64,000 nt of DNA from Selaginella moellendorffii (GCF_000143415.4 NW_003314319.1:896365-960364), one strand, 5' to 3'. Shown: positions 33,901 to 44,741, counted from the stretch's first letter. Made by a program: numbers and translations. The notes: generated by a model from the letters alone, not told the origin.

Positions 33901-35223
33901 TTTTTTGTCACAAAAGCGCATGGGATAAGCAAGTTTCTTGTCCGCTGTTCGAAAGCACCTGCCCAGGAGGATCTTGATTTCACGTGATAAGAACTATCGA
34001 GATTACCTTTGATTCATCGAGTTTTGCAAGAACTGCGTGCCGAGTAGAGAATAGAAAACCAACAGAAAAAACGTCAAAAGGATAACGTTTTGGAGAGGAC
34101 CAACGCCCTTTTTCACGGCCGCCATGATGGGCTATTGTAAAGTGTTAACAATGCACAGATCAGCCAAAAGGAAATTTACAAACCATACTATGCCATCGGC
34201 AAAAAATGTGACGTGCTTCAACGCTAGCAGGCCCCGAAACACGCGGAACACGGCTATCCGCGCGAAAAAATCATGTCCAGTTACACCTCGAGCAATGATA
34301 TGTACCCTGCACCTCGCAAAGAGCTGGTGAAACACTTACGACCAACCTCAACATTACCAGGAATCGAAAACAATGACAAAGTCGAGCCTATTGTACGGAT
34401 TCCGCATGCAGCAGTGACGACCTTTGATAAAGCCAAGAGCCGAAATTCGTAAAACCATTTCAATCCTGCAATCAGAAGTGTCAGGGGAAACCTCGAAGAG
34501 GGAAACAACGATTACGTATAAAGCGCCGTGATGAGCCCGTCCAGGAAATCGATGTTGAAACTCCGGACGTGTGTCTATCGTTCGTGCCTAGACCCAGCCA
34601 TCGCTTGAAAGATAAGCACTACCATATGGGAGCATATAAGAAACACAAGAACATACTCGGCTCTCCTGCCACCAAAGCCTGTTAGAGGAAGGATGATAAA
34701 CTTCTATCCACGTACTGATTGTAGAGAAGCCTGAAAATGTATAAGCGTGACGGGCTGTAGAGGCTCCAAATTCCAAGCGCAGTGCCCTCCATTCTTGCTC
34801 CAGTCCCGACAGCAGTCCGCCTCGCCTTTCTTCTTATATTCTAGAAACAGAAAATAAGGACTCTCCAAAGTCGAAAGAAGTAAAGTTACCATGAGCCTCT
34901 TGATTGCAGTGTAAGCCCTCTTCCAGTTCTTGGTTGCCGGGGAATCGGGAATAGCTGGGGCCAGTTGATCCAGTGCGGCAATCAATGCGGCAGACGAAGA
35001 TGATGACGCTGCTCGATCGCGATCCGGCGCTGCTTTGCTCACGCCGTGAATCGGAGGCAGCTGATCCCGAGCTATGAAATCGTGATCTTCTTGTGGGACG
35101 GGATCACTGGAAGAAGTATTTCGAGGCGATCAATCAATCACTGCATCAGCTAAGTTATGCGTCCGGCGCCTACCTCTGCGTGAGCTTCGTCATAGCTTGC
35201 GTCGCCGCCTCGAGAGCGCTCAT
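30916..35223 (-). pseudogene. Four-domain voltage-gated cation channel, copy B (repeat I sensor and S5, III and IV)
   Basis: From the start at 35,223 the first two exons read MSALEAATQAMTKLTQ, then DPVPQEDHDFIARDQLPPIH, and are undamaged here. Repeat I S4 (RIAVFRVFRGLLALK), S5 (LQNVILLTFFLLVFYSLLG) and the cysteine loop follow. At about 33,735 the sequence jumps into the II-III linker: the repeat I pore and all of repeat II are absent. Repeat III (S4 SLRPFRFVVRFTGLR; pore MFVCSTFDNWLTHFMYPVMD; S6 FFVAFCCIGGFYIVRVFIGV) and IV (S5 AEILALLAIFMYMFAGMAF; pore TAPDNWSCVMMDTT) follow, then the IQ motif. Pore positions equivalent to the Cav glutamates read Asp in III and IV. Repeat IV S4-S5 is frame-disturbed near 32,130. 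Confidence 0.87.
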
Positions 35224-35366
35224 CCGCCGGCGATGGCCGTCACCGCCAAGAGCCCTAAAATTCAAACTACCTAACCACGAGAGCCTTTTCTCCTTGCGAT
35301 CGTTCTCGTTTCACAAAAGAACGAAGATCACAGTATAGGAGAAAAAATTTCTCTGCATTGATACCC

Positions 35367-35795
35367 TCATGACCTTAGACACTCGCTCTGGCATCGCCGC
35401 ATACAAACATCGTTCCAATTGGGGACGTGATGCTGCGTAGAACAAACAGATCGAGCGCATGCCTCGGCACAAGCATCCAAATCCGAGACCCCACACACAG
35501 TGACGCACGAATTGGGCGTCACATCCTTTGCAAAGCTGCCCACTCGCTTCATCATCCGATCCGATGCGCACACGCGCTTGCAAGCGAATCGATCCTGGGA
35601 ATCCAAATCCTGCTGCTGCTGCTCGCTCTCATCGAGCGATGATCGCCGGCGCCGCCATCTCTCCGCAATGCCACCGCCGCCACTCTTACCGCTCTTGCCG
35701 CGCCGCCACTGCCGGATCATCGTGGCGGAGCCTGTGATTCCCAGTAGCCCTAGCCCCAGCCCCACCGCCGCGCTCCACCACGAGCCCTCCACCAT
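35367..35795 (-). CDS. Cysteine-rich protein, intact copy B, plant-conserved type of unknown function
   Basis: A single-exon gene of 142 residues. Residues 8-24 are hydrophobic (SAAVGLGLGLLGITGSA), either a membrane anchor or part of a targeting signal. A basic, glutamine-containing linker follows. The C-terminal half has repeated C-x3-C pairs (CKRVC, CVTVC, CAEAC, CMRRC, CQSEC) around HHVPNWNDVC. I recall similar short C-terminal modules in uncharacterised plant proteins but cannot name a family. The C-x3-C pairs resemble proteins folded in the mitochondrial intermembrane space; this is inference only. Two broken paralogues lie in unit A. It is divergent from nothing nearby and sits just upstream of the channel on the same strand. 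Confidence 0.7.
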   Translation of the reverse strand: MVEGSWWSAAVGLGLGLLGITGSATMIRQWRRGKSGKSGGGGIAERWRRRRSSLDESEQQQQDLDSQDRFACKRVCASDRMMKRVGSFAKDVTPNSCVTVCGVSDLDACAEACARSVCSTQHHVPNWNDVCMRRCQSECLRS

Positions 35796-36364
35796 TCTTG
35801 CTACTCCAAGCTTGCCCTAGAGTATCCGCGTATATTCTCGTGTGTAAAGTAGATTCTATTTTGGTAAATTGTCAAAGAGTTATCAAATACTCGTAGAGCT
35901 TTTTGGCTTTTGCCCGGAGGAGATCATCCTCCTATCCGCGCCATGTACCATGTCGCCCTCTCTCCATCCCGTTCGTTGGATCGTATCGATTTCCAATATA
36001 CAAGGAAAGAAAGAATATCCCAGTGGAGCTCTCCCTGGTTGCGGTTTTGTTGGCCCCACCAGGGCTGCCATCCGCACGTGGGGCGGTCCACTTGGGCGGT
36101 GTATACAGTGTAGACACAGTGTTATCTTACTTCTTAAGACGCGATACACATACTTAATCGAATTAGTTGCTCGGGTTAGTCTAATCACTTTCGCCGTCAC
36201 GGTTGTTTTCGCGGGCTTTAAAGCAATGCAAGAGGGCACGGCCTCGAGTCGTGCCAGCTCCGAACCAACACTAAACCCGAGAAAGGAGAAGAGCCTCACG
36301 TCACATCGCCGAGGCCCCCTCAAAGCTTGGGCATAGACAACGCTCTTAAAGAATTTTATCCACA

Positions 36365-36470
36365 CTGGAGCACGGCGTCAATAGGAGTCGAACCCGCGAC
36401 CGTTGCTAGTAGCTGTCAGAGACGGATTCGAACCCCGGATGTTCTCCAAGTCCGAGCTGGCAGGCGGTAG
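36365..36470 (-). other. tRNA-like T-arm sequences, unit B
   Basis: Counterpart of 28,560-28,645, with GGGGTTCGAATCC and GCGGGTTCGACTCC on the minus strand. It marks the right end of the duplicated unit. Poor stem pairing argues against a working tRNA. Confidence 0.25.
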
Positions 36471-37247
36471 GGTTTGAACACTGGACTGGATTGTAAACCC
36501 GTTTGGATGGTAATACCCCGTTCACACGGCCTTCACGGCGGTGTGCCTGTGTTTGCCATGCCAGGAGAAGCGCAAGGGGGACGGAGCTAGCTTTGAAGAC
36601 GCGACGACGCGGGGCGGATCGGGGGTTTGTGGATCGCTGCCGGGCTATTGGAGCTTCCAGCGCCTGGATGAATGGAGGTTCTAGCGGCCAGTTCTTAGGA
36701 TTACCAGGGAAATATCGGCGCCAGGGTAGCTAGGAGCCGTCGGCAAGGCCGGGAGATTCCGTCCGAGCGAGCGGCGGTGGGGAAATGATGAGGATGATCC
36801 AATCTTGATCGGCGGCATTCTCGTATTCCGAGAATCGAGGCGCTGCGCGCGTCTGGTTCCCGGCGCTGGCATCACATCGAAGGGTATTGTGGATATTTCG
36901 GAGCTGCTAGTCTCGATCCGGTTCGTGGCGCCCCAAATTTCCTGGCGTCTTCCGCGCGGCCGATGCATGACGACGGTGTAGCGGCATCGGGTGTCGACAA
37001 GAACGCTGCTGATCACTATTCCAGGTCTCGCGTTTTCATGTGTACAGGAGGATTGGACAGAATTGATGAGGAGATAGATCGCTCGCCGGTATGCTCAGCA
37101 GGCGCTATGATCCACCGTTACCAGTAAAACATCCTACTGGAACACCGCCAACGCGCAGATCAAGAAGGTTATGTATTCTCCTCTACAGGAAGAAGACTCG
37201 CAGCTTGTGCTACCACCGCTTTGAGCAAGACCAAGATCGCCGCATCG
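36471..37247 (+). promoter_or_regulatory. Upstream region and probable 5' UTR of the RRM protein gene
   Basis: GC-rich, with no protein-like frame that I trust. Bases near 37,140-37,165 (AACGCGCAGATCAA) recur at 28,671-28,685, suggesting that this leader was also caught in the duplication. Confidence 0.4.
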
Positions 37248-38436
37248 ATGTCGCAGCCAGGAATTGGCATGGGAGGAGCAACGGGGCCGTTTGGAGACAC
37301 CACTTACACCAAGGTCTTTGTGGGGGGATTGGCATGGGAGACCCAAAGGGATGCCATGCGCCGCTACTTTGAGCAGTTTGGAGAAATCCTGGAGGCGGTC
37401 GTCATCACGGACAAGAACACAGGGCGATCAAAAGGATATGGCTTTGTAAGTCTTGTTTTTTTCTCTCCTTTGCTCTTCCCTTTTTTTCCATGCATTTTTT
37501 TCTTTCTTCGTTTTTACTTACGCTACTTAAACTCATTCAGGTGACCTTTCGTGATCCCGAAGCGGCTCGGAGGGCCTGCGTTGATCCGGCTCCCATCATC
37601 GATGGTCGTCAAGCCAACTGCAATCTGGCTTCGCTTGGTGCCCGTGCTCCTCGTCCGCCATTTACATATCCAGGTTTGTCAAACGCTTTGAAATGTAGCT
37701 AGCATGACGCTTGGAAGGATTATATCCATATCAACGTTGTCATGTCATGGATGATGTAGGAGCTCGTTTCCGGCCTATGAGGCCTGCTGCTTCTCCTCCA
37801 CACCCCGGGACCCCCTCATACCCTGTGGCTCCGTCATTCCCCCAATTCGGCCCCTACTACCAGCCGGGCTTTGGATATCCACAGCAGTATGGGTGAGTGA
37901 GCTTTTGCTTTTGCAATAGTCGATAGATATCCTAACAGTTCTCCAATGATTTTTCGTGGTTTACAGGTATCATGTTCCAGACTATGCTTATCAGCAGGTT
38001 AGTTCGAGGTTTAGTGGTGTACTGCCGATATCTTATTTATTAAATTCTAATTGCAGGGACTGTATCCTTTTGGTGGTCCTCAGTATTCCACATTTTATAC
38101 TGGACCTGGTACACCCACAGCTGTGTACTCGTACGGCGGGTTTGGGCCACCTTTGCCATCTGGGCCAGGTTATCCTCCACCACAGGGATATGGAAGCATG
38201 CAAGGACCACAGTTCATGCAATATGGTGGAACAGTACCGCTTCAGTCTCCCGTGCCTTCCACTGGTATTAAATATTTCTTCTCTTTGCATATCTTGACTC
38301 TCCTTGTACTGCAGCGGTATCACCTGGACATTCCGGAGGAGGAACTGGAGCCTCTACTCCGTCTCCAATGCAGCAGTTTTCTCTCCCTTCTCCTTCTCAG
38401 CCACAACCTCAATTTTCACAGGCGGGAGGTTCGTGA
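37248..38436 (+). CDS. RRM RNA-binding protein (ARP1/RBM24-38-like)
   Basis: Six exons: 37,248-37,445, 37,541-37,673, 37,760-37,892, 37,967-37,997, 38,057-38,264 and 38,315-38,436, all GT-AG, summing to 825 bases (274 residues). One RRM lies near residues 20-95: RNP2 is KVFVGGLAW and RNP1 is SKGYGFVTF, with [20 protein letters not shown] between. [13 protein letters not shown] ends the domain. The rest is rich in Pro, Gly, Tyr and Gln, likely disordered. Plant relatives bind RNA and some respond to abscisic acid; the target here is unknown. The exon 1 splice site falls inside RNP1, a typical position. Exons further downstream (near 38,880 and 38,970) may belong to the 3' UTR or an alternative end. 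Confidence 0.85.
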
Positions 38437-39119
38437 TTATTTCATTTTGAAGCTGAGCACAATCTGTACAATCTCTGCAAGCAGTGAAACAACAACCGCA
38501 CGGCTGGAGTGGGAGGTCGTCGTCACCATGCTCAACTGCATCCCCCCCGTAATCCGAGAGTAAGCATGAGTACTCACTTCTCAGGTTTTGGGGGCCAGGA
38601 TTCATATCGTCGGAAAACCAGCAAAAACAACAAAAAAAAAACATAAAAACGAAAGAAAAACAGCAACAAAAAAAAAACAACGGTCGGTCACTAGATTAGC
38701 TCGTAGAGGGGGGCGGGTGGTTAAAATTCTTTTTCGTCTTCCTTTTTTTCTTTTTTTTCCTTTCGTCTATAATTCATTTTGTCACTTAATCGTTCTGAGG
38801 TCGGCGCAACCCGAATTTTGCTTCTATGTCGTCCTAAGATGTGTGTCTAACTTTTGCCGTGTCTTTCTTTCTTACAGGTGAAGAGGTCTGCTGAAACTGA
38901 TGGTATGTTGGTTCATTCTATTGTCTTTTTTATGTTTCTATCTACTGACTAGTGTCGCTTTTTGACAGCTGAGTTTGAATGGAACGCATTCATTTCACTT
39001 GGATTGAAATGCCAAAGTGTTTCATAGCTACAGCTCCCGACGTGACATTCTACTCGTCAAAGTAGTAATCGTTCAAGCATTTGGGACAACAACAGAAATG
39101 AAAATCATTTGATATTGCG
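38437..39119. other. 3' region between the RRM gene and the PPR gene
   Basis: Contains A-rich tracts near 38,620-38,680 and T-rich tracts near 38,740. A splice-like island (ACAG-GTGAAGAGGTC...GATG-GTATG) at 38,878-38,904 may be a 3' UTR exon. No gene is seen. Confidence 0.4.
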
Positions 39120-41300
39120 TCACGGAATCTCTTCGTCCTCCACGGCATTGGAGGCGTGAGTGTTGGAAAGGAGAACATACAGTGCAGGCGTTCTTGGCTG
39201 CAGCTGGAAGACATGTTTGGCCACCCGTGCTCCCGTTTGGACGTCATTCTGGCCTTTGCAGCCGCCGAGCAGTGCCATCCACGCGACAGAGTCCGGTTCG
39301 AATGGCATCGTGTTGAGCAGCTCTTCCGCCTGGTGAAGCCAGCCTATTCTTGCCAGAAGGTCGATGATGCAGATGTAGTGATCCACAGTTGGCACGACCC
39401 CGTGGTCTTCGACTAGTTGCAAGGCTGTGAAGTACCACAGGGCTTCAGTGAGCAGACCTCCGTGGCTACAGGAAGTTAGAATACAGATGAAGCTGGCGCT
39501 CTGGGGCTTGTGTCCTTCGACTTCCATGGTCCGGAAGATCTCCAGGCTCTCTTGGAAGAGGCCGTTTTGGGAGTAAGCAGCAACCATCGTGTTCCAGCAA
39601 GGGACGTCCCGCTTTGTGAGCCCGTCAAACGCTCTCTTCGCCTCATACAGCCGCGCACAGCGTGCGTACATGGTTATGAGCGACGTGGCTACGATGGTGT
39701 TGGAGTGGAACAACTCGGAGTGAAGGATGCTGGAATGGATCAACTTCCCCTCGCGGAGAGCTGCCAGAGTCGCGCAGGCATCGAGAGCGCTGGATAGAGA
39801 TGCGTGGTCCAGCGGCACCGCTTCCAGGTCCATGACTTTGAACAGGTTGAGAGCATCCAGAGCAAGGCCTGCTTGGGTGTAGGCCGCGATCATGGCGTTC
39901 CAGGCGATGGTATCTCGGACAGGAAGACCGTCGAACAGGGCTCTGGCTTGGGTGATATGCCCGTGCCGGGCATAGGCCACCACCAATGCGGTTGCAGAGA
40001 CAACGTCCCGCTTGGGCATTCTCTGGAAAAGAAGCTCCGCGTCCTGGAGCTGCCCTTCCTCCGCAAAGCCTTGCATCATCGCGTTCCAGGAGGCAACGTC
40101 TCTGCACGGTGAAACGTCGAAGGTGGCCTTGGCGGTAGAGAGCTGCCCGTTTTGGACGTAGGCCTGCAGCAGTGCGTTCCAGCACACGAAGTTTCTGTGG
40201 GGAACTTTGTCGAAGACGCTCCTCGTCCGTGCCATGTCCCCGGCGGTGGCGTACCCGGACAGCAGCGTGTTCCAGGTAACACCATTCCGGTTTTGCGTCT
40301 CGTCAAATAACTCCCTGGCTCTGTGCAGTGCCCCGGCTTTGCAGTACGCCGAGACCATCGTGTTGTGCGCGTGTAAGTCCCTGTGTGGCGTCGCTTCGAA
40401 CACCCTCTCGGCCTCGCGGAGGTGCCCAGCCGCGACGAGCCCGGCGAGCACCGTGTTCCAGGACGCGGTGCTCCTCTGCGGCATCCTCTCGAAGGCGGCG
40501 AGAGCGCTCTGGAACCGCGAGTTGTCGACGTAGCCTTGGATCATGATGTTCCACGAATAGGCGGTTCTCTCCGGCATAGCATCGAAGAGGGTCTTCGCTC
40601 TGGCCAGCTCCTTGTGGTTCGCGAGCACCAGGATCATGAAGTTCCAGGACACGGAGGTCTTCTCCGGCATTCGCAGGAAGAGCTCTTTGGCCTCCACGAC
40701 ATGCCCGGTTTGGGCATATGCGGTCATCATGGTGGTGCCGGAAATCGCATCGTGGAAGGGCATCTTGTCAAACGCAGTCGTGGCGTTCGAGACGAGGCCG
40801 TTGTGGGCATATGCCTCGACGATGCTGTTCCACGTCACGATGCCCCTCTCGGGCATATTTTTGAACAGGAGCTCCGATTCCGGCATATGCCCAGCCCGAG
40901 CATATGCTGTTAGGAGTGTGTTCCACGTCACGCTGGTCCGCGCGGGCATTCGGTCAAAGGCATCTCGGGCGAGGGGAATCTGGCCGTTCTGGGCGTAGGC
41001 GAGGATGAGGATATTCCAGGAGAAGGCGTTTGGGTGGGCGAGGCGGTCGAATGCCGTACCCGCGTCGTCGAGGCTGCCGCAGGCGCCGTACATCTGGACG
41101 AGGGAGTTGCCGAGGAAGAGGGTGGTGTCTATGGCCGCCGCGGACAGGAGGCGGTGGATTCTCTGGCCCTCGCACAGGGCTCTCGCGCCGCCGCATTGTT
41201 TGAGGAGCGTGACATAGGTGGCTGTGTCGGATGCTCGCGGAGATTGTTCTAGTCTGGTTAGAGCTTCCCTCACTGCTGCTATGGTGGTGCTGACACACAT
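39120..41300 (-). CDS. S-repeat PPR protein with truncated E domain
   Basis: An intronless gene of 726 residues. PPR proteins bind organellar RNA one base per repeat and act in editing, splicing or stability. A short N-terminus leads into about 18 repeats, mostly of the 31-residue S type, with cores such as AFDRMPARTSVTWNTLLTAY and ELLFKNMPERGIVTWNSIV. The C-terminus has an E-like motif (MPFEPDSVAWMALLGGC, then LYVLLSNTHAS) and stops soon after, with no E+ or DYW domain. If it acts in C-to-U editing it would need a partner supplying the deaminase. An organelle target is expected from the family, although no clear transit peptide is seen. Confidence 0.9.
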   Translation of the reverse strand: MCVSTTIAAVREALTRLEQSPRASDTATYVTLLKQCGGARALCEGQRIHRLLSAAAIDTTLFLGNSLVQMYGACGSLDDAGTAFDRLAHPNAFSWNILILAYAQNGQIPLARDAFDRMPARTSVTWNTLLTAYARAGHMPESELLFKNMPERGIVTWNSIVEAYAHNGLVSNATTAFDKMPFHDAISGTTMMTAYAQTGHVVEAKELFLRMPEKTSVSWNFMILVLANHKELARAKTLFDAMPERTAYSWNIMIQGYVDNSRFQSALAAFERMPQRSTASWNTVLAGLVAAGHLREAERVFEATPHRDLHAHNTMVSAYCKAGALHRARELFDETQNRNGVTWNTLLSGYATAGDMARTRSVFDKVPHRNFVCWNALLQAYVQNGQLSTAKATFDVSPCRDVASWNAMMQGFAEEGQLQDAELLFQRMPKRDVVSATALVVAYARHGHITQARALFDGLPVRDTIAWNAMIAAYTQAGLALDALNLFKVMDLEAVPLDHASLSSALDACATLAALREGKLIHSSILHSELFHSNTIVATSLITMYARCARLYEAKRAFDGLTKRDVPCWNTMVAAYSQNGLFQESLEIFRTMEVEGHKPQSASFICILTSCSHGGLLTEALWYFTALQLVEDHGVVPTVDHYICIIDLLARIGWLHQAEELLNTMPFEPDSVAWMALLGGCKGQNDVQTGARVAKHVFQLQPRTPALYVLLSNTHASNAVEDEEIP

Positions 41301-41309
41301 TTGTTTGCT

Positions 41310-41900
41310 AGCTTTGCGCGAGAATCCATGAACGAGGCAAGATCATCGAGGCACCAAATAGGAAATGTGGTGTTTGGAAGTGAGATTTACGTATATGTTG
41401 TGAGCGTTCTTCCGTGATCCGCATTACATAATCCAATGTGCCCAAAGCGGGCATATGTGAGAAAGCACAATTCTTCCAGCCTCTTTAGAACTTCTTTCAC
41501 TCGGGCAAGATCATCGAGAAACCACCGAAAAGGAAAAAATGTTTGAAACTTACGCAGAGATTTACGTACGTAGCTTTCTTTCGCTTTCTTTCTTTCCAAC
41601 CAAACTGCCATGATCCAATATGCCCAAAGCGGGCATATGTGAGAGGCCAAAGGTGACGCGTTTAGAGCTTCGTTTTAGATCTTCTTTCACTTGCTCATAC
41701 CAGACATCAATGACAAAGATTTACGTACGAATTGTATGAGCTTTACTGCGCTGCTTCTTTTTCTGCAGTGATCCGCATTGACAAAACTGCCATGATCCAA
41801 TATGCCCAAACCGGGCATATGTGAGAGCGCCAAAGCTCACAAATTATTCCAGCCTCTTTAGAGCTTCTTTCGCTTGGTGCTCTCGATCTCGTCCAAAGTA
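41310..41900. repeat. Three tandem imperfect repeats upstream of the PPR gene, each with a palindrome
   Basis: Units of about 165-185 bp share TTCTTTCACT, AGATTTACGTACG and a palindromic core (ATATGCCC, five bases, GGGCATAT) near 41,440, 41,620 and 41,810; the first core has one change. On the minus strand the core reads YARFGHI, like the start of a PPR helix. They may be remnants of PPR repeats or a regulatory array. Confidence 0.6.
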
Positions 41901-42206
41901 ATTCTCGCGACTGCTTAAACAGTGTTGAGCATCGAGCAAAGAGAATCACACTTGCAGCTTCGAGTAGATAGACCCACCGGGAAGAGAAAACCATAAACAA
42001 TACGAGCACAGCCTACGGACAAGGACAAAAAGATTAAATTCCAGAAACAAATGTAAAGAATAGACACTGACGACTTCAAAACAAAAACAAATTGCTGCTG
42101 CTCCTGCTGCTGCTGCTACTGTACGTCGCTCGATCTGTGCAGTGGATGCGGTAACGCCACCAATCTTCTCCAGCATTGAAGAGATCTTCCCTCCTCTTTG
42201 TCGCTG

Positions 42207-43469
42207 CTAGGCCGCGGATCTCCGCCCCGACGACGGCGTCGTCGTCGCCGTCCTTGTCTTCACCTCCGAATCATCGGCCTCCAGGAGCTCGTCACCATAC
42301 TTGACAGTGTCGAGCTTGAGCTTCTTCTCGCTTTCCAGGCTCTCCCCCCGGGGACCCTTTCTCAAGATCTGTACCACCTCGTGCATGGTGGGCCGGTTCT
42401 CGGGCGTGTTCTGCGCGCACATCGTCGCGACGTGGACGACGTTCTTGAGCTCCTCCGCGTTGAACTTGCCTTGCAGCTTGGGGTCGACCAGCTCGGTCAG
42501 CCTGCCTTGGAACACCAGCGGCGCCGCCCACTCGACGATGGTCCGCTTGGTTCCCGGCCCCAGCTTCTCGATCGGCTTCTTCCCACTGATGAGCTCCAGC
42601 AGGAGGATCCCAAAGCTGTAGACGTCGCAGCTCTCCGAGACTTTCCCCCACATCGCGTACTCGGGCGCCAGGTAGCCGAGAGTTCCCTTGACACGGGTGG
42701 TGACGTGCGTCGCTCCCTCCGGGACGAGCTTGGCGAAGCCAAAGTCGGCCACCTGGGCTTCGAAGTCGGAGTTGAGCAGCACGTTGCTAGCTTTCACGTC
42801 CCGGTGGATGATGTGCGGCGTCGCATTGTGATGCAGGTACCTGGAAAGCATTGCGACCAACGATAAGAGTCAGAGCGAGAGCTGGGATAAAAGTCTGGCT
42901 TACTCGAGTCCTTCGGCAGATCCGATGGCGATGTTCATTCGCTTGTCCCAGTCAAGCTGGTTGTCCGGCGCGAACTGACCGTGCAAGTGTGACAAGAGGC
43001 TTAGATTTGGCATGTAGTCATACACTATCAAGCGCTCTTGTCCTTCAGCACAGTAACCTCTTAGGCTCAACAGGTTTTTGTGTCGAACTCGTCCAAGGAT
43101 CTCCACCTCCACTGAGAATTCCATCTCTGCTTTCGTGCTCCATACTTTCAATCTCTTCACGGCGATCTGGCGCAGAGAAAAAACTGGATAAAACAAACCT
43201 TGAAAACTTCTCATCACCAATACCTGCGAGCCATCCCAAAGTTGCCCCCAGTAGACACTGCCAAAGCCGCCTTCCCCTAGCTTGTTGTCATAGTTAAAGC
43301 TGTTTGTGGCCGAGTGGAGCTCTTTCAAGGAAAAAATTCTCCATTCCTTTTTTTCTGATGATTTTTGCCTGCAGAGCGCAAAGTAACCACAAAGTCTATC
43401 ATCGGACTTGCATCGAAAACAAGATTACCTGGGAACTCTACCACAAATGCACCGCTCCAAGTACTCCAT
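42207..43469 (-). CDS. PTI1-like receptor-like cytoplasmic kinase (At3g15890-like)
   Basis: Four exons: 43,469-43,429, 43,368-43,224, 43,166-42,904 and 42,840-42,207, all GT-AG, totalling 1083 bases (360 residues). The glycine loop is GEGGFGSVYWG (from residue 45), catalytic Lys in IAVKRLK (66), the catalytic loop HRDVKASN (Asp 164), DFGFAKL (182) and APEYAMWGKVSESCDVYSFG. It is an RD-type Ser/Thr kinase. No extracellular or membrane domain is present; Cys residues in ERCICGRV at the N-terminus could be acylated for membrane attachment. The start was chosen because that 41-base exon joins in frame. Probable non-coding 5' exons extend toward 44,000. Relatives act in receptor signalling; the partner here is unknown. 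Confidence 0.88.
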
Positions 43470-44173
43470 AAAAGCTCTGGCGAAGCACAAGAATAAAGAA
43501 GGAAAAGCTCGCTCACAACAGTAGAAAATCCCGGAGCGCACGATCCTCTCTCTTTCGCAAGTGTTGCAATCTGCCCATAAATAATTACTTTCCTCCTCTC
43601 CTGCTGTCCTGAGAAAAACAAAACGAGGCATCAAAAACCCAGCTACGCGCAAATGCATTGTATAGTGACGATCGCTATCGTAAGGCAAGAAAGAAATTAA
43701 TCTCTAATCGTGCGGGCATGAAGCGCATGAGTGAGAGCTAGCCGGATCGATCGAGACTCTAGAGCACCAAAAATCCGAGCAGCAAACAAGCAAGGCCAGA
43801 GAAGCTAACGCAAATGCCTCGATCTCTTGGATCTAGCACCAAAATCACTCGAAATACCTGAAATGTGATACAAGACCCTGCTGGAATCCGCCCGGATCGC
43901 CGAGATTTGAGTGAAGCTCCACGAAATATGAGAGATCCAATGCTTGGCGCTGGCGCTGGGCGGGCGATAGACCTAAAGGAAGACTCTCCTCATCCGCGCT
44001 TAGGGAAAGACCCAGCCACGGCGAAGTCGGGCTTTCTCTCGCTGGGCTACGCTACCCTCTGACTGACGGCAACCGCATATGCCGAGAACCATCGACCGGA
44101 ATGGTGACCGTTGGATTCAAATGACCGAATATGCGATGGGATCCTAGGGTTTTAGGGTTTTGGAGCTGGAGCG
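43470..44173. promoter_or_regulatory. Divergent promoter region, kinase and mL41
   Basis: Holds the kinase's probable 5' UTR exons (a splice-like donor near 43,860) and the mL41 upstream region. Telo-box-like TTTTAGGGTTTT lies at about 44,150-44,160, just before the mL41 start; this motif is common in plant genes for the translation machinery. Confidence 0.5.
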
Positions 44174-44577
44174 ATGCCGCTGGGCGTGCTCACGGGGTTT
44201 CTCCGGGCGAGGCGCGTGCCCAAGAAGGGATTTCTCTCCCTCAGCCCCAAGCGCGCCGAGAAGAACTACTACAAGGGCAAGGGCGTGATCAACTACGGCC
44301 GATTGACGAAGAAAGGTATGCCGATTGATCCATCGATTCGATTCTAGTTCACATTTTGCCCTATTCTCTTGCGCAGGAGGATTTAGCGTCCTGCTTCACA
44401 AGCTCCCGAAATTCGTCGTGCCGGATCTCACTGGATTCAAGGTCTGTTCTCCATTTCATACATCGCTGCTTGACTGATCGATCGAAATCTTAGCTCAAGC
44501 CCTATGTCGCGCACAATGTGCCCAAGATCGTGTCGAAGGAGAAGCTCGAGAAGGAGAAAGCCAGCGCTGGAATCTGA
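44174..44577 (+). CDS. MRPL41: Mitochondrial large-subunit ribosomal protein mL41
   Basis: Three exons: 44,174-44,315, 44,377-44,441 and 44,494-44,577, with introns of 61 and 52 bp, giving 96 residues. The start MPLGVLTGFLRARRVPKKG, then LSPKRAEKNYYKGKG, GGFSVLLHKLPKFVVPDLTG and FKLKPYVAHNVPK, match the plant mL41 (MRP-L27/L41) pattern. It is a component of the mitochondrial ribosome's large subunit. The length suits the family. It is followed on the same strand after only 164 bases by a PPR gene. Confidence 0.9.
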
Positions 44578-44741
44578 ATTGATGCCGTGCGAACATTTCG
44601 GTACGCTTGGAGAATATGCCGTCACCCGCGTTAAAATATTCTCATCCATTTAAAAATTTTGACTTTTACCTTTTCTTTCTACCTTTATAGGGCTCGTGTT
44701 TGAATGGCACACGCGCATCTTCATCTTGATCAGTGGTGGCT

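Noticed and set aside
36370..36440. A functional tRNA gene on the minus strand
   Set aside because: T-loop motifs are present but the adjoining stems pair poorly and no acceptor stem, D-arm or anticodon arm could be drawn.
42300..42866. Plus-strand frames opposite the kinase gene
   Set aside because: They are antisense shadows of the GC-rich kinase exons; the minus strand shows all kinase motifs and consistent splice sites.
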